Positions 1-5,786 of a DNA stretch of 5,907 nucleotides are shown one piece after another. How positions within the stretch are numbered: position 1 is the first letter of the stretch; every line of letters begins with the position of its first letter. The notes under the pieces were generated by a model. That model was not told the DNA's origin. It saw nothing but the letters and a program-made list of their open reading frames with translations, and ran no database searches. The stretch comes from an uncultured Chloroflexota bacterium (GTDB lineage: Bacteria > Chloroflexota > Anaerolineae > B4-G1 > DUEL01), in NCBI GenBank assembly GCA_937138275.1, contig CAKZOY010000216.1:1-5907 (forward strand). Reading direction: 5' to 3'. Made by a program: the position numbers and the translations under genes.

Positions 1-27
1 TGTGGGGGCGGCGAAGCCGCCCCCACA
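1..27. repeat. Perfect 12-bp inverted repeat with GAA loop
   Basis: TGTGGGGGCGGC (1-12) and GCCGCCCCCACA (16-27) are exact reverse complements around a 3-nt GAA loop. The stem is very GC-rich. Downstream on the + strand the sequence is C-rich (ACAAACCCCAC) with no T-run, so it is not a classical intrinsic terminator in this direction; on the - strand the downstream flank lies outside the window. It may be the 3' end of a preceding transcription unit or one copy of a dispersed palindromic repeat. The stem could extend beyond the window edge, since ACAAAC follows the 3' arm. Confidence 0.6.
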
Positions 28-55
28 AACCCCACACCCCACCCCTTTCCCATGC

Positions 56-79
56 GGGGCGAATTGCTGCGCAAGCCCC
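56..79. repeat. Imperfect inverted repeat just upstream of the promoter
   Basis: GGGGC (56-60) pairs with GCCCC (75-79) and TTGC (64-67) with GCAA (71-74), leaving a GAA bulge at 61-63 and a TGC loop. This gives nine base pairs in all. It ends 13 nt before the -35 box. It could be a second terminator-like element, a regulator site or a degenerate palindromic repeat. The sequence alone cannot separate these, and a 9-bp interrupted stem in GC-rich DNA may be chance. Confidence 0.3.
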
Positions 80-92
80 CCGTAACCCCGGC

Positions 93-120
93 TTGACATT
101 TATTCCTCGCTTGTTATACT
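93..120 (+). promoter_or_regulatory. Sigma-70 type promoter with extended -10, driving the dpp-like operon
   Basis: The -35 box TTGACA (93-98) matches consensus exactly. After a 16-bp spacer comes TATACT (115-120), one base from TATAAT. TGT at 112-114 forms a TGn extended -10. The spacer is AT-rich (TTTATT), unlike the surrounding GC-rich sequence, which makes a chance match unlikely. Transcription would begin near 127, leaving a leader of about 100 nt before the ATG at 230. This is the only convincing promoter I see in the window, so the three transporter genes probably depend on it. Confidence 0.85.
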
Positions 121-144
121 AGAACTATCCCAACCGCCAGCGGA

Positions 145-155
145 AAGGAGGTGAT
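145..155 (+). promoter_or_regulatory. Full-length Shine-Dalgarno in the leader with no assigned gene
   Basis: AAGGAGGTGAT is complementary to the 16S rRNA 3' end over 11 bases, stronger than the site used by the gene at 230. It lies about 20 nt after the predicted transcript start. An ATG at 166 sits 10 nt downstream, and the frame from there (MRSEPLTCLF...) stays open until 498, overlapping the binding-protein gene in another frame. That overlapping reading is probably not a real protein. The site may instead be a ribosome standby or entry point, part of a regulatory leader RNA, or the start of a short translated leader. CCTC segments at 178-181 and 189-192 could pair with this GAGG or with the downstream GAGG. 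Confidence 0.5.
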
Positions 156-217
156 GCCGGGAAAGATGAGGAGTGAGCCTCTTACGTGCCTCTTTAACCG
201 TTTCTACGAAAAATCCG

Positions 218-225
218 AGGAGGAG
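218..225 (+). promoter_or_regulatory. Ribosome binding site that sets the start of the binding-protein gene
   Basis: AGGAGGAG lies 4 nt before ATG 230 (the GGAGG core at 219-223 is 6 nt away). It favours ATG 230 over the in-frame GTG at 173, which would add 19 polar/basic residues before an otherwise standard lipoprotein signal peptide and is badly placed relative to either Shine-Dalgarno. Confidence 0.8.
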
Positions 226-229
226 AATA

Positions 230-1984
230 ATGAAACTGCTGCGCGTCTTCACTGCTCTGACCGTTGGCGCCCTGCTGTTGGGCCTGATCGCCTGCCGGCC
301 CACTGCCACCCCCACCACCGCCCCACCTCCTGCGGCGACTGCTGCTCCCACGCCTGTCCCGCCGACGAAGGCCCCGGAGGTCGTCCGCTTCATCTTCGGC
401 CGCGGCGGCGACTCGGTGCAACTGGATGCGGCCATCGTCACCGATGGCGAGTCCTTCCGGGTGACCGGGCAGTGCCTGGAGCCCCTCTATCAGTATGAAC
501 CCGGCTCCACCAAGCCCGTCCCCGCTCTGGCGGAGGAGTGCGTGCCCAACGAGGCGGCCACCGAATGGACCTGCAAACTCCGCAAGGGCGTCAAGTTCCA
601 CGATGGCACCGATTTCAACGCCGATGCTGTCATCTTCAACTTTGAGCGCTGGCGCTTCACCAACCACCCCTACCACTTCCCCAGCCAGGTCTTTGAGTAC
701 TACGAGTACATGTGGGGCGGTTTTGATGATGCCAGCCTCATCACCGCGGTGGAGAAGGTGGACGACTATACCGTCAAGTTCACCCTGGCCCAGCCTCTGG
801 CTCCCTTCCTGGCGAACCTGGCGATGGACATGTTTGCCATCTCCAGCCCCACGGCCATCCAGAAGTACGGTGAGAAGTACGGGATGCCGGAGGTCGGCTG
901 CGTGGGCACCGGGCCCTTCAAGTTCAAGGAGTGGGTGGAGGGCGACCATATCACCGTGGTGGCCAACGACGAGTACTGGGGAGGCCGGCCCAAGATAGAC
1001 GAGATCGTCTGGCGGGTGATCCCCGACGACTCCGCCCGCTTCCTGGCGCTGAAGGCCGGCGATATCCACGCCACGGAGCAGGCGACGGTGGAGGACCTGG
1101 CCGCGGCCGAGGCCGACCCGAACCTCTACATCCTCACCCGCCCGGCGCTGAACACCGCCTACCTGGCCTTCAACTACAAGATCAAGGAATTCCAGGATGT
1201 CCGGGTGCGGAGAGCCGTCGCCCACGCTATCAACAGGCAGGCGCTGGTGCAGAACTTCTACGGAAAGTACGGCCTGGTGGCCAAGACCTTCCTGCCGCCT
1301 CTCGTGATGGGTTACAATGATGCCATTCAGGACTGGGAATACAACCCCAACCTCTCCAGGCAACTCCTGGCCGAGGCGGGCTTCCCCGACGGCCTGAGCG
1401 AGGTGACCATCGCCGAGGATGTGCCGGATGCCGGGGGGAACATCGTCTACAAAGCGGGAGATAAAATCCCCCTGAAATTCTACTACATGCCGGTGACCCG
1501 CTTCTACTATCCCAGCCCCAAGGAGATCGGCGAGGCGATGGCCGCCGACCTGGCGAAGGCGGGCATCAACGCCCAGCTGGAACTGGCCGGCGACTGGCCG
1601 ACCTACCTGAGCCTGCGGCGGAACGGCCTGCTGATGGGCCTCTACATGCTGGGTTGGGGCGGCGACAACGGCGACCCGGACAACTTCCTGAACTACTTCT
1701 TCGGCGGCCTGAGCAGCGAGGATGAGGTGAAGGAGCCGGCCGGCCGGGAAGGCTGGTACGCCAACCAGGAAGTTGCCGTGCTGCTCTACAAGGCGCTGGT
1801 CAACCCCAATCCGGCCGAGCGGGAGGCGCTCTACAAGCAGGCGGAGCAACTGCTCCACGACGACGTCGCCCGCATCTGGATCGCTCACAACCAGACACCG
1901 CTCATCTTCTCCAAGAAGGTGACCGGTTACGTCCCACAGCCTGTGGGTGCGGACTACTACCGGTGGGTGGAAATCCAGCCGTAA
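230..1984 (+). CDS. Peptide-type ABC transporter substrate-binding lipoprotein (DppA/OppA-like, SBP family 5)
   Basis: This 584-residue protein should capture a small peptide or related solute outside the membrane and deliver it to the permeases encoded next. The signal peptide has a basic start (MKLLR), a hydrophobic core and the lipobox LIAC with the lipidated Cys at residue 22, followed by a Pro/Thr/Ala linker to about residue 48. Family 5 landmarks in order: KFHDGTDFNADAVIFNFERW (122-141), VGTGPFKF (225-232), FQDVRVRRAVAHAINRQALV (321-340) and GWGGDNGDPDNF (475-486). The last closely matches E. coli DppA, where an Asp in this segment holds the ligand's N-terminal amine; the C-terminal LYKQAEQLLHDD...IWIAH is also DppA-like. 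It is about 50 residues longer than DppA, partly from the linker. Substrate cannot be fixed: relatives bind dipeptides, oligopeptides, nickel, heme or sugars. First gene of the operon, just after the promoter. Confidence 0.93.
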   Translation: MKLLRVFTALTVGALLLGLIACRPTATPTTAPPPAATAAPTPVPPTKAPEVVRFIFGRGGDSVQLDAAIVTDGESFRVTGQCLEPLYQYEPGSTKPVPALAEECVPNEAATEWTCKLRKGVKFHDGTDFNADAVIFNFERWRFTNHPYHFPSQVFEYYEYMWGGFDDASLITAVEKVDDYTVKFTLAQPLAPFLANLAMDMFAISSPTAIQKYGEKYGMPEVGCVGTGPFKFKEWVEGDHITVVANDEYWGGRPKIDEIVWRVIPDDSARFLALKAGDIHATEQATVEDLAAAEADPNLYILTRPALNTAYLAFNYKIKEFQDVRVRRAVAHAINRQALVQNFYGKYGLVAKTFLPPLVMGYNDAIQDWEYNPNLSRQLLAEAGFPDGLSEVTIAEDVPDAGGNIVYKAGDKIPLKFYYMPVTRFYYPSPKEIGEAMAADLAKAGINAQLELAGDWPTYLSLRRNGLLMGLYMLGWGGDNGDPDNFLNYFFGGLSSEDEVKEPAGREGWYANQEVAVLLYKALVNPNPAEREALYKQAEQLLHDDVARIWIAHNQTPLIFSKKVTGYVPQPVGADYYRWVEIQP

Positions 1985-2001
1985 CGGCCTGACGAAACCC
2001 G

Positions 2002-2036
2002 AGGTGACGGTCACCTTTCGGTGACCGTCACCTTTC
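2002..2036 (+). promoter_or_regulatory. Intercistronic hairpin between binding-protein and permease genes (attenuator/stabiliser)
   Basis: AGGTGACGGTCACC (2002-2015) and GGTGACCGTCACCT (2020-2033) form a perfect 14-bp stem with a TTTC loop. The 3' side runs into TTTCT, a weak U-tract. It begins 17 nt after the TAA of the binding-protein gene and ends about 20 nt before the permease start. Such hairpins commonly lower transcription into permease genes or protect the upstream mRNA from 3' exonucleases, so that binding protein is made in excess. The short U-tract suggests partial termination or stabilisation rather than a full stop. Confidence 0.75.
2003..2036. repeat. 17-bp tandem direct repeat, each unit containing a 13-bp palindrome
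   Basis: GGTGACGGTCACCTTTC (2003-2019) is followed directly by GGTGACCGTCACCTTTC (2020-2036); the two copies differ at one base. Within each copy GGTGAC-N-GTCACC is a perfect palindrome around a central base, and the central base is G in one copy and C in the other. The same DNA is therefore a direct repeat, a pair of palindromes and one large inverted repeat. Confidence 0.85.
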
Positions 2037-2042
2037 TACTTC

Positions 2043-2049
2043 AGGAGGG
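2043..2049 (+). promoter_or_regulatory. Ribosome binding site supporting a TTG start
   Basis: AGGAGGG lies 4 nt before TTG 2054 and is the only good Shine-Dalgarno near the 5' end of the first permease gene. It decides against the in-frame GTG at 2021, which lies inside the hairpin and has no ribosome binding site. Confidence 0.75.
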
Positions 2050-2053
2050 CCTG

Positions 2054-3106
2054 TTGACCCGTTATCTGATCCGGCGGCTGATTTCAATGATCCCTACCCT
2101 GCTGGGGGTGACGGTTATCGTTTTCCTTCTGCTGCGCCTGATCCCCGGTGACCCGGCCGTTGCGATGCTGGGGGAGCATGCCTCTCAGGAAAACGTCCAG
2201 CGCATCCGGGAACAACTGGGGCTGAACCGTCCCCTCTTCCTGGACCGGGAAGCCCTAAAGCAGGGCGACCTGAAGGGGTTCCTGGATAGCCAGTACATCC
2301 GCTTCCTGGGACGGCTGGTTCAGGGAGACCTGGGCGCTTCCATCCACCGACGTATCCCCATCGCCACGGAACTCCGCCAGCGCTTCCCCGCCACGGTGGA
2401 ACTGGCCCTGGCTGCGATGGTGGTGGCTGTCGCGCTGGGCATCCCCATCGGCATCATCTCCGCCGCCCGGCGCAATACCTGGATAGATAGCCTCAGCATG
2501 GTCGGCGCCCTGATCGGCGTCTCTATGCCCATCTTCTGGCTGGGGCTGATGGAGATCATGCTCTTCGCTGTCATTCTGAACTGGTTCCCCATCGGCGGGC
2601 GGCTGGACCACGCCATGGAGGTGCGGCGGATCACTGGCCTCCTGCTGGTGGATACGGTGCTCACCGGACAGTGGGAGGCCTTTGTGGACGCCGTCAAGCA
2701 TCTGGCGATGCCGGTGATGGCCCTGGCGACCATCCCGCTGGCTATCATCGCCCGAATGACCCGCGCCAGTATGCTGGAGGTGCTCCAGGAAGACTACATC
2801 CGCACCGCGCGGGCCAAGGGGCTTCACCAGCGGCTGGTCCTTTTCCGCCACGCGCTCAAAAATGCCCTCCTGCCCGTCGTCACCATCATTGGCCTGCAGA
2901 CGGGGAACCTGCTGGCGGGCGCGATTCTCACCGAGACCATCTTCGCCTGGCCGGGCATCGGCAAGTGGGTCTACGACGCCATCATCGGTCGGGACTACCC
3001 CGTCGTTCAGGGCGGCACGCTCCTGATTGCCCTGGTCTTCGTCCTGGTCAACCTGCTGGTGGACATCTCCTACGCCGCCCTGGACCCGCGAATCCACTAC
3101 GAGTGA
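2054..3106 (+). CDS. ABC transporter permease, DppB/OppB type
   Basis: This 350-residue inner-membrane protein is the DppB-type half of the transport channel (BPD_transp_1 family). Starting at TTG 2054 it begins MTRYLIRRLISMIPTLLGVT, the hallmark DppB N-terminus, with one membrane helix at about 9-30 ending in IPGDPA (30-35). The ATPase-contacting EAA loop is EDYIRTARAKGLHQRLVLFRH, beginning at residue 246. TETIFAWPGIGKWVYDAI follows and the protein ends ALDPRIHYE, as usual for the family. Length is close to E. coli DppB (339), with a modest polar extension around residues 61-85 (FLDREALKQGDLKGFLDSQ) before the conserved QGDLG. It follows the intercistronic hairpin and precedes the second permease by 10 nt, so the two are surely cotranscribed and needed in equal amounts. 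No frameshift or missing motif is seen. Confidence 0.93.
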   Translation: MTRYLIRRLISMIPTLLGVTVIVFLLLRLIPGDPAVAMLGEHASQENVQRIREQLGLNRPLFLDREALKQGDLKGFLDSQYIRFLGRLVQGDLGASIHRRIPIATELRQRFPATVELALAAMVVAVALGIPIGIISAARRNTWIDSLSMVGALIGVSMPIFWLGLMEIMLFAVILNWFPIGGRLDHAMEVRRITGLLLVDTVLTGQWEAFVDAVKHLAMPVMALATIPLAIIARMTRASMLEVLQEDYIRTARAKGLHQRLVLFRHALKNALLPVVTIIGLQTGNLLAGAILTETIFAWPGIGKWVYDAIIGRDYPVVQGGTLLIALVFVLVNLLVDISYAALDPRIHYE

Positions 3107-3116
3107 GGAGTCCCCG

Positions 3117-4334
3117 ATGGAATCCTCCCGCCGACCCGACCCTTCCGGAATCCCTCTGCGCCGACGGCGAACCCTCTGGGGGGATGCCTGGCGGCGTCTG
3201 ATCGCCAGCCCTACTGCGCGCCTCGGGATGGCGATCGTCCTCACATTCGTCCTGGGCACCGTTCTGGCCCATTTCTTCTGGCCGTATGACCCCAAAACTG
3301 ACCTGGACTACTCCCTGAAACTGAAGCCGCCGAACCTCCGACCGACGGCGGAGGTCCCCTCCATCCATCCGTTCGGCACCGATAAACTGGGCCGCGACGT
3401 CTTCCGGCGGGTGGTTCACGGCGGCTGGAACTCGCTGCGGGTGGGGGTGATCTCCGTCGGGATTTCGCTGCTGGTCGGGGGGCTCCTGGGATTGCTGGCC
3501 GGTTTCTACGAAAGCGTCCCGATGACCCCAGGGGAACGGGTCGGATTGACGGGTGGCGTCGGCCTGGCGCTGGGGGCGATCCCGGCATGGCTGGCGGAAA
3601 ACCCCATCCCGGCCGTACTCTTCGCTATAGCAGGAGGCCTCGGGGCCTCCCTATCCTCTCCCTCCCGCTCGCGGCGATGGCTGCTCTTCGCCGGAGTGGG
3701 AGCACTGTTGGGCGGCGTCCCCGCCCTGTTCGTCAGCCCCTACACCGCTGTTGTCTGTGCTCTCCTGGGGGCCGCGGTCGGCGCACTGATCGCGTTCCCC
3801 CTCTCCGGATCTCTCTTCTCCAACATCGTCATGCGGCTGATGGACGTCATCCTGGCCTTCCCCAGCATCCTCCTGGCGATCGCCATCGTGGCTTTCTTGG
3901 GGCCGGGGCTGGACCGGGCGATGATCGCCATCGGCTTCGTCGGTATTCCCACTTACGCCCGTCTGATGCGGGCGACCGTCCTCTCCCTGGTCCAACGGGA
4001 CTACGTCCTGGCGGCCCAGGCGCTGGGTGCAGGACATAGCCGCCTCATCTTCCGACACATTCTGCCCAACACGCTCTCCCCCATCATCGTCCAGTCCACG
4101 CTGGGGATGGGCAGTGCCATCATCTGGGCCGGCGCGCTGGGCTTTCTGGGGCTGGGAGCCATCCCACCGGAGCCGGAATGGGGCGCCATGCTGGGGGATG
4201 GTTACCGTTTCCTGACCAGCGGCGCCTGGTGGGCCGTCACCTTCCCCGGCCTGGCGATTATGCTGAGTGTGCTGGGCTTCAACCTTCTGGGGGACGGCCT
4301 GCGGGATGCCCTGGACCCCCGGCTGACCCGATGA
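3117..4334 (+). CDS. ABC transporter permease, DppC/OppC type, with a large extra membrane insertion
   Basis: This 405-residue inner-membrane protein is the partner permease. ATG 3117 has TGAGGAG (3104-3110) 6 nt upstream, overlapping the previous gene's stop. The N-terminal OppC_N-like segment includes WRRLIASPTARLGMAIV and a first helix; then HPFGTDKLGRD (84-94) precedes the core domain, and the EAA loop is QRDYVLAAQALGAGHSRLIFRH from residue 293. It ends DALDPRLTR. Usual DppC proteins are about 300 residues. The excess sits at about 132-231, between LLAGFY (end of helix 2) and SNIVMRLMDVILAFPSILLA (start of helix 3), where relatives have only a short GGW(V/L)D-type link. The insert is in frame, has no stop and uses codons like the rest of the gene, so it is not an assembly artefact at first sight. 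No ATPase genes follow; they must lie elsewhere. Confidence 0.93.
   Translation: MESSRRPDPSGIPLRRRRTLWGDAWRRLIASPTARLGMAIVLTFVLGTVLAHFFWPYDPKTDLDYSLKLKPPNLRPTAEVPSIHPFGTDKLGRDVFRRVVHGGWNSLRVGVISVGISLLVGGLLGLLAGFYESVPMTPGERVGLTGGVGLALGAIPAWLAENPIPAVLFAIAGGLGASLSSPSRSRRWLLFAGVGALLGGVPALFVSPYTAVVCALLGAAVGALIAFPLSGSLFSNIVMRLMDVILAFPSILLAIAIVAFLGPGLDRAMIAIGFVGIPTYARLMRATVLSLVQRDYVLAAQALGAGHSRLIFRHILPNTLSPIIVQSTLGMGSAIIWAGALGFLGLGAIPPEPEWGAMLGDGYRFLTSGAWWAVTFPGLAIMLSVLGFNLLGDGLRDALDPRLTR
3510..3809 (+). other. Extra four-helix insertion in the DppC-type permease, made of two repeated helix hairpins
   Basis: Residues 132-231 of the permease contain four hydrophobic segments at about 142-160, 163-181, 188-206 and 209-229. 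The first pair (146-182, nt 3552-3662) and the second pair (192-228, nt 3690-3800) align with one another: GVG...LG..PA, then P..AV..A..G..GA....P, with equivalent positions 45-46 residues apart. The loop between copies (SPSRSRR, 181-187) is strongly positive, which fits a cytoplasmic location. The loops inside each pair are short and not basic. An even number of added helices leaves the topology of the rest of the permease intact. Small-xxx-small motifs (G149/G153, G195/G199, G218/G222) suggest tight helix packing. Function unknown. Confidence 0.75.
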
Positions 4335-4347
4335 GAGTTGGGAAGGG

Positions 4348-4398
4348 AAAAGGGGTTTGCGGACAAGGACGGATCCCTCGCCCGCAAACCCCTTTTTT
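4348..4398 (+). terminator. Strong intrinsic terminator after the permease genes
   Basis: AAAAGGGGTTTGCGG (4348-4362) and CCGCAAACCCCTTTT (4382-4396) form a perfect 15-bp stem closing a 19-nt loop, followed by a T6 tract (4393-4398). It begins 13 nt after the TGA of the second permease and should end the transporter transcript. The flanking A-run makes it partly able to act on the opposite strand too. It overlaps the region where the next gene must start, which is unusual (see that gene). Confidence 0.9.
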
Positions 4399-5782
4399 GT
4401 GGGAGAGGATTTTCGGTTTCCTGGTTTGTACACTGCTGGTGGCCGCCTGTCGCCCACCAGCCCCTGCCCTTATTGCCCCCCCAACTCCCGACCCCTTTCC
4501 GGGACTCATCGCTTTGGGGGATACCTACGCCGCCGAGAAGAGCCGAACCGCCGCAGAGACGGCCTACCGGCAGGCATCTGCCGCCCGTCCCCAAGACCCT
4601 ACTCCCTACCTGCGCCTGGCCCGTCTCTATCTGGCGTGGAACCGCCCCGAGGAGGGGATGTCTGCCCTCCTATCTGCGGAAGAACGAGGGGCTGACCCGC
4701 GGGAAGTCGCCTCGCTGCGGGCCGCCCTGTATGCCGCCCGGGGGGATTGGGAGCAGGTGGTAGTCTGGGGCGAGCGCGCCCTGGCCCTCGGCGACGACCG
4801 CCCGACGCGCCGCCTGCTGGCCCAGGGGTACCTGTGGCTGGGAAAAGAGGAGGCGGCGCGGGCGACGTACCAGTTCCTGGCAGAGAGCGATCCCGAAGAC
4901 CTTGAGGCATGCGAGCGCGCCGGTTTTTTGCTGGCACTGATAGACCCAGCGGCAGCCCTCCCCTATCTGCGCGCGGCGTCCACGCCGTTATCCTCCGACC
5001 TGATGGCCGCGCTGGAGGATGAGGACATCGCCCGACGGATGGCCCGGATGGGGCAGGTTGCCCTGGCGCGAGGGGAACCGGCCCTCGCTGCGCGGGCGCT
5101 GGAGCGCGCGGTGGCCTGGGATCCCGCCTCCGCCGACGCGCGCGCCCTGCTGGGGCACGCGCTGGCTCTGCTGGGTCGCTCCGACGACGCGCGCGTCCAT
5201 CTGGAGGCCGCTGCCCGGCAGGCGCCGGATTCGCCCCTGGCGCGCTCCTTGCTGGGCCTCTACTATCTCCGGCAGGGCAACCTCGCCGCTGCCCGCCCCC
5301 ATCTGGAGGCCGCGTACGACCTGGACCCGCAGAATCCGGCGTTCGCGCTGTATCTGGCCTCCCTCTACGCCGAATTGGGGGATTACGTCGTTGTCGATAT
5401 CTGGCTGGCGGAGGCGACCCGTCTGGCGCCGGAGGACCCAGATGTCTGGGAGGTGACCGTCCGCTTCTATCTGGAACGCCGTCTAGGGGACCCGCGGGGA
5501 GTGGAGGCCGCCCGGGCGCTGGTCCGCCTGACGCCGGAAAGGGGGGAGGCGCACGGCCTTTTGGGGCGCGCCCTTCTCTTTGCCGGAGATTCGGCAGGGG
5601 CAGAAGCGGCGTTGCGGAGGGCGCTGGAGTTATCGCCGGACCTGGCCTCTGCTCACGCTGACCTGGGGCGCCTGTATGCCCTCCAGGGCCGCTGGGACCT
5701 GGCGGATAGGGAGTTTCTCCGGGCTCTGGACCTCAACACGGACCCGGCACTGCGGCAGGAGATAGAGCGGATGAGGGAATGA
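4397..5782 (+). CDS. TPR-repeat lipoprotein of unknown specific role
   Basis: From TTG 4397 this is a 461-residue protein. MWERIFGFLVCTLLVAAC is a short lipoprotein signal with lipobox VAAC (Cys 18), followed by a Pro-rich linker to about residue 35. The remainder, about 37-457, is a run of tetratricopeptide-like helical pairs, e.g. AETAYRQASAARPQDPTPYLRLARLYLAW, ADARALLGHALALLGRSDDARVHLEAAARQAPDSPLARSLLGLYYLRQGNLAAARPHLEAAYDLDPQNP, and a clear final repeat ending LALDLN-like (RALDLNTDP). TPR arrays are protein-binding scaffolds; no enzymatic domain is seen. The start is uncertain. An in-frame ATG at 4331 overlaps the permease stop (ATGA), but it would place the terminator inside the gene and add 22 residues encoded by A/T-ending codons unlike the rest. 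Neither start has a Shine-Dalgarno, and I see no separate promoter. A link to transport is only positional. Confidence 0.85.
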   Translation: MWERIFGFLVCTLLVAACRPPAPALIAPPTPDPFPGLIALGDTYAAEKSRTAAETAYRQASAARPQDPTPYLRLARLYLAWNRPEEGMSALLSAEERGADPREVASLRAALYAARGDWEQVVVWGERALALGDDRPTRRLLAQGYLWLGKEEAARATYQFLAESDPEDLEACERAGFLLALIDPAAALPYLRAASTPLSSDLMAALEDEDIARRMARMGQVALARGEPALAARALERAVAWDPASADARALLGHALALLGRSDDARVHLEAAARQAPDSPLARSLLGLYYLRQGNLAAARPHLEAAYDLDPQNPAFALYLASLYAELGDYVVVDIWLAEATRLAPEDPDVWEVTVRFYLERRLGDPRGVEAARALVRLTPERGEAHGLLGRALLFAGDSAGAEAALRRALELSPDLASAHADLGRLYALQGRWDLADREFLRALDLNTDPALRQEIERMRE

Positions 5783-5786
5783 GCGG

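Noticed and set aside
173..229. Extending the binding protein to GTG 173
   Set aside because: It would put 19 polar/basic residues before a complete lipoprotein signal peptide and lacks a properly spaced Shine-Dalgarno; ATG 230 has one.
151..498. A 115-codon + strand frame beginning just after the strong leader Shine-Dalgarno
   Set aside because: It overlaps the binding-protein gene out of frame, and its later part is low-complexity Pro/Arg/His/Cys sequence typical of a shifted GC-rich frame. Only the Shine-Dalgarno itself is kept as a lead.
194..2014. A 606-codon open frame on the - strand covering the whole binding-protein gene
   Set aside because: It is the antisense shadow of a GC-rich, G/C-third-position gene. 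It has no ribosome binding site or recognisable domain, and the + strand product has unmistakable family motifs.
2021..2053. Starting the first permease at GTG 2021
   Set aside because: This codon is buried in the intercistronic hairpin with no ribosome binding site, and the added residues are not part of the conserved DppB N-terminus, which begins at TTG 2054.
3027..3116. Upstream in-frame extension of the second permease
   Set aside because: The extension is the 3' end of the first permease read in another frame (Trp/Ser/Pro-rich). ATG 3117 has a well-spaced Shine-Dalgarno.
4335..4347. Promoter for the TPR gene between the permease stop and the terminator
   Set aside because: I see no -35/-10 pair with acceptable spacing in or near this short gap; nothing resembles the clear promoter at 93-120.
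3651..4457. A 268-codon - strand frame opposite the second permease
   Set aside because: Gln/Asp/Gly-rich composition without domains. It crosses the terminator and two genes and is antisense to strongly conserved permease motifs.
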